From positions 1 through 10,509 of the forward strand of contig JAPKCP010000101.1 in assembly GCA_028822885.1 (NCBI GenBank): a DNA stretch of 10,509 nt, given 5' to 3'. The translations under genes were made by a program, and so were the position numbers. The stretch is from Yoonia sp. Lineage in GTDB: Bacteria > Pseudomonadota > Alphaproteobacteria > Rhodobacterales > Rhodobacteraceae. The notes beneath the pieces are model-generated. The model was not told where the DNA came from. It saw only the letters and a program-made list of their open reading frames with translations, and searched no databases. Positions 1 through 6,037 of this stretch are shown in pieces; the stretch's first letter is position 1; each line of letters opens with the position of its first letter.

Positions 1-146
1 TAGCAGTTGGTGGATTTGTTACTGGTGGTGAAATTTTCGGTATTGGTGCTGGTGGGCCAACGGATACATTGGATTTGGAAAACATAGATGCGCTCAATTT
101 TGACGAGCCTGATTATATAATGGTGTTTTCTGGGAGCAAAAACTGA
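1..146 (+). CDS. C-terminal end of an unidentified Gly-rich protein (5' truncated by window edge)
   Basis: Only one forward frame stays open from the left edge to a TGA at 144-146. It gives 47 residues starting AVGGFVTGGEIFGIGAGG and ending MVFSGSKN. The visible part is very rich in glycine for its first 20 residues and then becomes acidic (several Asp and Glu). No motif is recognised and no function is proposed. The stretch looks less GC-rich than metZ or glyS, which could mean a recently acquired or secreted-protein gene, but 146 bases is too little to be sure. The start and most of the protein lie outside the window. The next gene begins 271 bases downstream behind its own promoter and riboswitch, so this gene is probably a separate transcription unit. 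Confidence 0.5.
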   Translation, partial: AVGGFVTGGEIFGIGAGGPTDTLDLENIDALNFDEPDYIMVFSGSKN

Positions 147-248
147 GAGTGCTGCGCGCATCAACTGAGTTTAAATAGCGTTATCAAAAAGGGGCTGCGA
201 CTTGTTGCCACTGTCTCAATTTCGTGAACGGTCGAGCGCAAACACAGG

Positions 249-277
249 TTGACCTGACTGTCTTGCCTGACTATCGA
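249..277 (+). promoter_or_regulatory. Candidate sigma-70 promoter for metZ leader
   Basis: A TTGACC box (249-254) is followed by a 17-base spacer and a weak TATCGA box (272-277). Transcription would begin near 283-285, exactly at the 5' strand of the SAM-II aptamer, which supports the assignment. The -10 match is only partial, so this is an inference. The stretch 147-248 before it holds no gene or clear signal that I can see. Confidence 0.4.
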
Positions 278-280
278 AAT

Positions 281-337
281 CACTGTGGCGATTTGTTACC
301 GGATTGCGGGCCACGTAAAATAAACCGCTAAAAAGGG
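281..337 (+). promoter_or_regulatory. SAM-II riboswitch (S-adenosylmethionine-sensing aptamer) upstream of metZ
   Basis: This matches the SAM-II fold in both sequence and pairing. Stem P1 forms between GTGGC (285-289) and GCCAC (310-314). The loop strand GCGG (306-309) pairs with CCGC (325-328), giving the H-type pseudoknot. Conserved-looking pieces are the CGATTTG after the P1 5' strand, the TTGCGGGCCACGT segment, the A-rich linker before CCGCTAAA, and the AAAAAGG after it. SAM-II elements are known to repress methionine-synthesis genes (metA, metZ) in alphaproteobacteria, and the gene downstream is metZ. The P2 strand lies about 90 bases before the metZ start. Simple masking of the metZ ribosome-binding site is therefore not available here, unlike in many SAM-II leaders. 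An alternative hairpin, CCGCT (325-329) with AGCGG (338-342), would compete with P2. Confidence 0.88.
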
Positions 338-347
338 AGCGGGTTAT

Positions 348-385
348 AACCCCGATACCTTGACCGGTGTCGGGGTTTTGCTTTT
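348..385 (+). terminator. Rho-independent terminator in the metZ leader, 3' of the SAM-II aptamer
   Basis: AACCCCGATACC (348-359) pairs with GGTGTCGGGGTT (366-377) over 12 bp, including one G-U pair, around a 6-base loop. A T-rich run (376-385, broken by one G and one C) follows. It sits between the aptamer and the metZ ATG at 418, so it probably acts as the expression platform for attenuation. I could not identify an obvious antiterminator that excludes this stem. ACCGG in the aptamer (298-302) could pair with CCGGT (364-368), but that is only 5 bp. Confidence 0.75.
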
Positions 386-417
386 GAAAGCGCCTCCAGA
401 ACCGAAAGAAATGACAG

Positions 418-1605
418 ATGCCAGACACATCAAAATGGTCCCGCCGCACAAAGGCCGTCCACGCAGGAACCCGCCGCAGCCAATACGGTGAGGTATCAGA
501 GGCGATTTTCCTGACCCAAGGGTTTGTTTACAACACAGCCGAAGACGCGGAAAAGCGGTTCATCAAAATCGAGGGGGATGAGTTCGTCTACGCCCGCTAC
601 GGCAACCCGACGCTCGCGATGTTTGAGGACCGGATGGCGGCTTTGGAAGGCGCTGAGGCGGGCTTTGCCACTGCGTCTGGGATGGCTGCTGTGAACGGCG
701 CGTTGATGGCTTTGGTCAAGGCTGGCGATCATATCGTGTCCTCGCGGGCCTTGTTTGGGTCATGCCTTTATATTCTTGAGGACATCCTTGTCCGCTTTGG
801 TGTTGAGGTCACGCTGGTTGATGGCCGTGATCTGGATGCGTGGCAGGCGGCGATCCGGCCTGATACGCGGATGGTCTTTCTCGAAAGTATCTCAAACCCC
901 GTGCTTGAGGTGATCGACGTAAAGGCCGTCGCAGATATGGCCCATGCCGTTGGTGCGTTGGTCGTTGTTGATAACGTCTTTGCGACGCCGACCTATTCCT
1001 ATGCAATTCCGTCTGGTGCTGATCTGGTGGTTTATTCCACCACCAAACACGTGGACGGGCAGGGGCGGTGTCTGGGTGGCATAATCCTTGGTCCGCGCGA
1101 CCTAATCCGGGGTCCGATTGAGGCTTATCTCAAGCACACTGGTGGTGCGATGTCGCCGTTTAATGCTTGGGTCATGCTCAAGTCGCTTGATACCATGGAC
1201 CTGCGGGTTGATGCCCAATGTGACACTGCAGAAATGCTGGCAAATGGGCTGGTTGATCATCCGAAGTTGAACAAAGTGATCTATCCGGGCCATCCATCGC
1301 ACCCGCAATACGCGCTTGCCCAAAGGATCAGTGAACGGGGCGGCACGGTATTGGCGATAGATGTCAAAGGTGGCAAGGACGCGGCGTTCCGTTTTCTGAA
1401 TGCCTTAGAAATCTTCATAATATCTAACAACTTTGCCGATAGTAAGTCTATCGTCACCCATCCTGCGACAACGACCCATCAACGCTTAAAGCCAGAACAC
1501 CGTGCCGAGCTTGGTATCAGCGACGGTGTTGTGCGGGTATCGTGTGGATTGGAGGACGGGACTGATTTGCTTGCGGACATTCTAACAGCATTAGACGCGG
1601 CTTAG
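418..1605 (+). CDS. metZ: O-succinylhomoserine sulfhydrylase (MetZ)
   Basis: This is a cytosolic PLP enzyme that condenses O-succinylhomoserine with sulfide to give homocysteine in the direct-sulfhydrylation route to methionine. The 395 residues are normal for the Cys/Met-metabolism PLP family (fold type I). Visible landmarks are YARYGNPT (58-65, whose Tyr and Arg hold the PLP phosphate from the partner subunit), SGMAAV (88-93), LESISNP (155-161), D185 in VVDNVF (contacts the PLP ring nitrogen) and the Schiff-base lysine K210 in YSTTKHVDGQGR. The C-terminal half carries NNFADSKSIVTHPATT. The ATG at 418 is preceded by a weak GAAAG nine bases upstream and gives the expected N-terminus. The SAM-II riboswitch and terminator upstream fit feedback control of methionine synthesis. 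MetB, MetC and MetY are related, but the overall sequence and the riboswitch favour MetZ. Confidence 0.93.
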   Translation: MPDTSKWSRRTKAVHAGTRRSQYGEVSEAIFLTQGFVYNTAEDAEKRFIKIEGDEFVYARYGNPTLAMFEDRMAALEGAEAGFATASGMAAVNGALMALVKAGDHIVSSRALFGSCLYILEDILVRFGVEVTLVDGRDLDAWQAAIRPDTRMVFLESISNPVLEVIDVKAVADMAHAVGALVVVDNVFATPTYSYAIPSGADLVVYSTTKHVDGQGRCLGGIILGPRDLIRGPIEAYLKHTGGAMSPFNAWVMLKSLDTMDLRVDAQCDTAEMLANGLVDHPKLNKVIYPGHPSHPQYALAQRISERGGTVLAIDVKGGKDAAFRFLNALEIFIISNNFADSKSIVTHPATTTHQRLKPEHRAELGISDGVVRVSCGLEDGTDLLADILTALDAA

Positions 1606-1618
1606 CGTAAAGTTGAGC

Positions 1619-1640
1619 CACGCCATGCGGCGTGTTCTAG
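1619..1640 (+). terminator. Weak terminator-like hairpin after metZ
   Basis: CACGCC (1619-1624) and GGCGTG (1629-1634) form a 6-bp GC-rich stem with a 4-base loop, 14 bases after the metZ stop. Only a short TTCT follows, so termination would be inefficient; it may instead stabilise the 3' end of the mRNA. Confidence 0.4.
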
Positions 1641-1678
1641 CCTCAATCCGTCGAAAAAGATGGGTGCGTTTGGATCAA

Positions 1679-1709
1679 ACATGGTTATGCTGGTCCAACC
1701 TGACCATGT
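1679..1709 (+). repeat. Inverted repeat ACATGGT/ACCATGT upstream of folE2
   Basis: ACATGGT (1679-1685) is exactly complementary to ACCATGT (1703-1709) across a 17-base spacer that contains further self-complementary bases (GGTT with AACC). It lies just before the upstream alternative folE2 start at 1725 and 124 bases before the preferred start at 1833. It could be an RNA hairpin in the folE2 leader or an operator; the sequence does not say which. The rest of the 1606-1832 gap shows nothing I can name. Confidence 0.35.
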
Positions 1710-1832
1710 GAAAGTCGAGTTCCCATGTCTGATCCAAGCGATGCGATGACGCGTATTTTAGAAGGCATCAGTGGAAACCTGCCACAAACGTCCCATATAA
1801 AACCGGGCACAGGGCAGCAGGGGAATCTTGCC

Positions 1833-2936
1833 ATGACAATCCATACGCCAGACCTGAATAGACAACCGACCCGCGCAGACGCAGAAGCCGCTTTGGCGTT
1901 ACTGCGGCGTTGGGCCGTGGATGTAACCGCCGAAGAGGTGGCGACGCTTGACCCGCTTGTGTCCCGTTTGATCCCCGGTCAAGAGGTATCAAACTACCCG
2001 GCGTTGGCGCGTGCATACCCCGACGCCTTTGAGGTGGACGACGCCTACAAAGCGAGTATGCCAGATTTGCAGAACGGTCCGTCTTCGTTGATCCGAGGGA
2101 CCATGCAGCAGATTCAGCACGTTGGAATCTCAAATTTCCGCCTGCCAATCCGGTTTCATACCCGTGACAATGGCGATCTGACGCTTGAAACATCGGTGAC
2201 GGGGACGGTGTCGCTTGATGCTGAAAAGAAGGGCATCAACATGTCCCGGATCATGCGCACATTCTACAAACACGCCGAAGAGACGTTCAGTTTTGATGTG
2301 ATTGAGCGGGCGTTGGACGCGTATAAGACCGACCTCGAAAGCTTTGACGCGCGGATTCAGATGCGGTTGTCCTTTCCAATGAAGGTTGAAAGCCTGCGGT
2401 CGGGACTGTTTGGCTATCAGTATTACGATATTGCGCTCGAGTTGGTCGAACAGGACGGCGTACGCAAAAAGATCGTCCATTTTGACTATGTTTATTCATC
2501 CACTTGCCCGTGTTCGCTGGAGTTATCTGAGCACGCACGCCAATTCCGGGGGCAGTTGGCCACACCACATTCCCAGCGATCCGTGGCGCGGATATCAGTC
2601 CAATTGGACGACGGCCAAAGCATCTTGTGGTTTGAAGACCTGATCGACATGGCCCGCGCTGCCGTGCCAACCGAGACCCAAGTCATGGTGAAGCGCGAAG
2701 ATGAACAAGCCTTTGCTGAACTCAATGCGGCCAACCCAATCTTCGTGGAGGACGCGGCCCGCCTGTTCTGCGAACAACTGCTCAAAGACCCGCGCATCGG
2801 CGATTTCCGCGTTGTCGCGAGCCATCAGGAAAGCCTGCACAGCCACGATGCAGTGTCCGTGTTGACCGAAGGTGAAACATTCGCTTCTGAGAGCATAGAC
2901 CCCAAGATGTTTGCGACGCTGTTTCATGTTGGTTGA
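1833..2936 (+). CDS. folE2: GTP cyclohydrolase FolE2 (type IB)
   Basis: FolE2 converts GTP to 7,8-dihydroneopterin triphosphate, the first step of folate (and, in some organisms, queuosine) synthesis, and can work with metals other than zinc. The family motif STCPCS, with the metal-binding/catalytic cysteine pair, is at C225 and C227. The C-terminal SHQESLHSHDAVSV motif carries the conserved His residues. I choose the ATG at 1833 because AGGGGAA (1819-1825) lies 7 bases before it and because 367 residues fits the longer alphaproteobacterial FolE2 proteins. The frame is open to an upstream ATG at 1725, which would add 36 residues that look like no known domain and has only a weak GAAAG site. 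trkH follows after 64 bases. The function is secure; the start is less so. Confidence 0.92.
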   Translation: MTIHTPDLNRQPTRADAEAALALLRRWAVDVTAEEVATLDPLVSRLIPGQEVSNYPALARAYPDAFEVDDAYKASMPDLQNGPSSLIRGTMQQIQHVGISNFRLPIRFHTRDNGDLTLETSVTGTVSLDAEKKGINMSRIMRTFYKHAEETFSFDVIERALDAYKTDLESFDARIQMRLSFPMKVESLRSGLFGYQYYDIALELVEQDGVRKKIVHFDYVYSSTCPCSLELSEHARQFRGQLATPHSQRSVARISVQLDDGQSILWFEDLIDMARAAVPTETQVMVKREDEQAFAELNAANPIFVEDAARLFCEQLLKDPRIGDFRVVASHQESLHSHDAVSVLTEGETFASESIDPKMFATLFHVG

Positions 2937-3000
2937 TTTCAGACAGGGCTAATCTGCAACGACGCTTGACACCCCACACGCCACAGGCCAACGCTGCGAC

Positions 3001-4449
3001 ATGATCGATTTACGCCCCGTTGGATATGTCATTGGCCTGCTTGTGGCGTCCCTTGGGATGACGATGCTTGCGCCGTTGGCCTTTGATATCTGGGACCAAA
3101 ACGGCGAATGGCCAGTATTCCTGGAAAGCGCGATCATCACCATTCTTGTTGGTGCCCTGACGTCTATAGCTTGTTCAAACGCGGTCACGAACCGGTTGTC
3201 ATTGCGCCAGACCTTCCTGCTCACGTCGCTCGTTTGGCTGACATTGCCGGTCTTTGGGGCGATCCCATTCGTGCTTGGCGCAACAGAAGCCAATTTCACC
3301 GACGCGTTCTTTGAGGCGATGTCAGGCCTGACCACCACAGGATCAACGGTCATCACGGGACTTGATGGTTTGCCGCGCGGATTGCAGCTGTGGCGCGGGA
3401 TACTGCAGTGGCTTGGCGGCATCGGTATCATTGTTGTGGCTATGGTTTTCCTGCCCGAATTGCGGGTTGGGGGCATGCAGATATTTCGGTCTGAAGGCTT
3501 TGATACTATGGGAAAAATACTGCCGCGTGCAGGTGAAATCGCAAGCTCTATTTCGACTATTTATATCGGCCTGACTATCGCCTGCGCTTTTGCTTACGCG
3601 GCTGCGGGTATGGGCCGTTTTGATGCCGTTGTGCATGCGATGACCACGGTTTCGACTGGCGGTATGGCAAACACCGACACCTCATTCGCGCGATTTGGCG
3701 CATCGACGCATTATATTGCGGTCGTCTTTATGTTGTTGGCGGCCATTCCGTTCGTGCGTTTTGTGCAATTGATGGCGGGGTCCGCAAAGCCAATTTGGCA
3801 TGATCCGCAAATTCGTGGGTTCCTTGGCGTGATCGTAATCTGCGTTTTGCTGATCACATCGTGGGTTTGGGGTCGGCAAGGTGAGATGACAGAAAGCGCG
3901 TTTCGCGAGGCTTTATTTAACGTCACCTCAATCATTTCAGGGACAGGCTACGCGAGTGCCGACTATATGGCATGGGGCACATTCCCAGTTGTGATGTTCT
4001 TTTTCATCGGGTTGGTTGGCGGCTGTGCGGGATCAACGTCGTGCTCGGTTAAAGTGTTCCGTTACCAATTATTATTCGCGTCGATCAAAAGTCAAATTCG
4101 ACAAATCCACTCTCCCCATGGTGTTTTCACGCCGCGCTATGATGGCAAAACCGTGTCTGAGGACGTGTTGAATTCTGTCATGGCGTTTTTTGTGGCGTTC
4201 TTTTTGCTGCTGGGTCTGGTCGCTGTCCTGTTGGGCATGACTGGCCTTGATTTCATCACGTCTGTGTCGGGTGCTGCGGCTGCCATCGCTAATATTGGTC
4301 CCGGTTTAGGCACCGAGATTGGACCGACAGGCAATTATGCAGGTCTGAACGATGCTGCGAAGTGGATTCTTGCGGCTGCGATGTTTATTGGCCGCCTCGA
4401 AATCATGGTGGTTCTTGCTATTCTAAGTGTAAAATTCTGGAGGTCCTGA
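3001..4449 (+). CDS. trkH: Potassium uptake protein, TrkH family (inner membrane)
   Basis: This is the membrane-spanning translocating subunit of a Trk-type K+ uptake system, which normally works with cytoplasmic TrkA; no trkA lies in the window. The 482 residues match the family length. The protein shows the four pore-loop repeats with filter segments at TTTGST (111-116), STGG (218-221), SGTGYA (313-318) and NIGPG (431-435), separated by hydrophobic segments. Other family features are GGIGIIVVAMVFLP after the first pore loop and GGCAGSTSCSVKVFR before the last repeat. The ATG at 3001 gives a typical N-terminus (MIDLRPVGYVIGL), but no Shine-Dalgarno sequence is visible before it. A GGAGG at 4439-4443, inside the last codons, is placed to initiate the next gene, so the two are probably translated from one mRNA. 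Confidence 0.93.
   Translation: MIDLRPVGYVIGLLVASLGMTMLAPLAFDIWDQNGEWPVFLESAIITILVGALTSIACSNAVTNRLSLRQTFLLTSLVWLTLPVFGAIPFVLGATEANFTDAFFEAMSGLTTTGSTVITGLDGLPRGLQLWRGILQWLGGIGIIVVAMVFLPELRVGGMQIFRSEGFDTMGKILPRAGEIASSISTIYIGLTIACAFAYAAAGMGRFDAVVHAMTTVSTGGMANTDTSFARFGASTHYIAVVFMLLAAIPFVRFVQLMAGSAKPIWHDPQIRGFLGVIVICVLLITSWVWGRQGEMTESAFREALFNVTSIISGTGYASADYMAWGTFPVVMFFFIGLVGGCAGSTSCSVKVFRYQLLFASIKSQIRQIHSPHGVFTPRYDGKTVSEDVLNSVMAFFVAFFLLLGLVAVLLGMTGLDFITSVSGAAAAIANIGPGLGTEIGPTGNYAGLNDAAKWILAAAMFIGRLEIMVVLAILSVKFWRS
4439..4443 (+). promoter_or_regulatory. Strong Shine-Dalgarno (GGAGG) inside the end of trkH
   Basis: GGAGG lies 7 bases before the ATG at 4451 and within the last codons of trkH. It fixes the start of the ThDP enzyme and suggests translational coupling to trkH. 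Confidence 0.75.
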
Positions 4450-4450
4450 G

Positions 4451-6037
4451 ATGAGCCAACGTCCCCTTGGTGCGCAAATTTCACATATGCTTAAATCCCG
4501 TGGGGTTGAGACGATTTTCGGCATTCCCGGCGTGCATAATCAAGAGATGTATCGTGGGATCGAAGAGGCAGGCCTGACCCACGTTCTAGCACGCCATGAA
4601 CAGGGTGCAGGCTTTATGGCCGATGGCTATGCGCGTGCGACTGGCAAGCCGGGGGTCGCTTATGTGATCACGGGGCCGGGGCTGTGCAATATCATGACGC
4701 CGATGGGGCAGGCGTATTCAGATTCCGTGCCGATGCTAGTGATTTCAAGCTGTCTGAACCGCGCTGATTTGGGCATGGGGCGTGGGCGTCTGCATGAGAT
4801 GAAAGATCAAGAGATCGCAGCGGGTACTGTTTGCGATTGGTCGCTTACTGCGATGGATGCTGCCTCAGCGTATCAATTGATTGATCGGGCTTTAGCGGAA
4901 TTTGCGACAGGGCGTAAACGGCCCAAGCACATTCAAGTCCCCATTGAGGTCCTTGAGGCGATGGCGCCGCCCGCCCCTCCACCTGCTCCGATGATAAATG
5001 CGCCTAACGTGTCAGATGATGTTGCGCAGATTGTGTTTGATGCGGTGAACACCGCCAAACGGCCTTTGTTTGTGTTTGGCGGCGGGGCTGTCGATGCCGC
5101 TTTGGTTTGGCAGGATGTGGTTTCAGCAGCAGGGGCTGCCAGTTTTGTCACCTACGCCGCGATGGGCATGTTCCCCGAGGGTGGCTTGCATTTTGGTAGC
5201 ACTCTTGCCCGTCCGGGGTCCGCTGATGTGATCGCCAGTGCTGATCTTGTGATCGCAGTTGGGACTGAATTGTCTGAAACTGATCTTTGGCGTGATCATT
5301 TGGGCCATACAGGCCAGTTCATCCGGATCGACATTGATCCCGCAGAGTTGAACGACACACCTGCCAATTATCGCATTCAGGCGGATGCCGCACAAATGTC
5401 AAAAGAGCTTTGGAAGCGCCGTAATGACTGGTCTAGGCAGACAGATTGGACCGATGCTGAGGTCGCAAAAATGCGTACAAAATGGCGGGCAGAAGTTGCA
5501 AGTGAACGGCCCGGCATTCTGCCAGTCGCTGATGCATTGCGTGACGTTTTGCCCAAGGACACAGCAATCTATTCGGACATGACCCAATTCGCCTATGCCG
5601 CTGTAGAGATTTGGCCGATGGATGCGCCAAATCTGTGGCACCACCCTTGCGGGTTTGGCACGCTTGGCTATGCGTTGCCCGCTGCAATTGGGGGTGCGAT
5701 TGCGCGCAAAGGTCAGCCAACCATCGCCATCGCGGGTGATTATGGTTTCCAATATACGTTGCAAGAACTGATGGTTGCGGTTGAATTGAACCTGTGCATC
5801 CCAATTATTCTTTGGGACAATGGCAAGTTGGGCGAAATTGAGGACAGCATGGTCGCTGCCCAAATTGCGCCAAATGCAGTCATTCAACGCAACCCTGATT
5901 TTGTGAAATTTGCACAGGCATATGGGGCTGCGGCTGCGGCGCCAACGACGTTGAAAGAGATGCAAGAGGCGGTGCGCGTGGCCCTCCAAACACAAGGGCC
6001 GACGCTGATTTACGTTAATTCGAAGATCGCGGTCTGA
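4451..6037 (+). CDS. Thiamine-diphosphate-dependent decarboxylase, acetolactate synthase-like (possible 5-guanidino-2-oxopentanoate decarboxylase)
   Basis: This is a 528-residue cytosolic ThDP enzyme of the acetolactate synthase/benzoylformate decarboxylase superfamily. The N-terminal PYR domain (about 1-165) has GIPGVHNQEMY and the cofactor-activating glutamate E50 in ARHEQGAGFMADGYARATG. A proline-rich linker APPAPPPAP (172-180) leads into the central domain (about 185-320). The C-terminal PP domain (about 355-525) carries the Mg-ThDP motif as GDYGFQ (D430) with N457 downstream; the third residue of the usual GDG is Tyr. The overall sequence resembles proteins annotated as 5-guanidino-2-oxopentanoate decarboxylase (arginine transaminase pathway, AruI-like). 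That substrate is from memory and unproven. No small regulatory subunit gene (ilvH/ilvN) is adjacent, which argues against a true acetolactate synthase. It starts one base after the trkH stop, behind GGAGG at 4439-4443. Confidence 0.85.
   Translation: MSQRPLGAQISHMLKSRGVETIFGIPGVHNQEMYRGIEEAGLTHVLARHEQGAGFMADGYARATGKPGVAYVITGPGLCNIMTPMGQAYSDSVPMLVISSCLNRADLGMGRGRLHEMKDQEIAAGTVCDWSLTAMDAASAYQLIDRALAEFATGRKRPKHIQVPIEVLEAMAPPAPPPAPMINAPNVSDDVAQIVFDAVNTAKRPLFVFGGGAVDAALVWQDVVSAAGAASFVTYAAMGMFPEGGLHFGSTLARPGSADVIASADLVIAVGTELSETDLWRDHLGHTGQFIRIDIDPAELNDTPANYRIQADAAQMSKELWKRRNDWSRQTDWTDAEVAKMRTKWRAEVASERPGILPVADALRDVLPKDTAIYSDMTQFAYAAVEIWPMDAPNLWHHPCGFGTLGYALPAAIGGAIARKGQPTIAIAGDYGFQYTLQELMVAVELNLCIPIILWDNGKLGEIEDSMVAAQIAPNAVIQRNPDFVKFAQAYGAAAAAPTTLKEMQEAVRVALQTQGPTLIYVNSKIAV

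Noticed and set aside
216..449. Leftward 77-codon open frame across the metZ leader
   Set aside because: It runs antisense through the riboswitch, terminator and metZ start, has no recognisable protein features, and is better explained by the RNA elements.
1679..1709. Zur (zinc repressor) operator before folE2
   Set aside because: FolE2 genes are zinc-regulated in some bacteria, but this repeat does not show the AT-rich core typical of Zur sites, so I leave it as an unnamed inverted repeat.
2966..3000. Perfect TTGACA (2966-2971) as a trkH promoter
   Set aside because: The position 17 bases downstream reads CAACGC, a poor -10 box, and transcription would start at the ATG itself. Not enough support.
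5399..5995. Leftward 198-codon open frame inside the ThDP enzyme gene
   Set aside because: It lies wholly antisense to a well-supported enzyme, and its product is rich in Arg, Cys and His without any domain.
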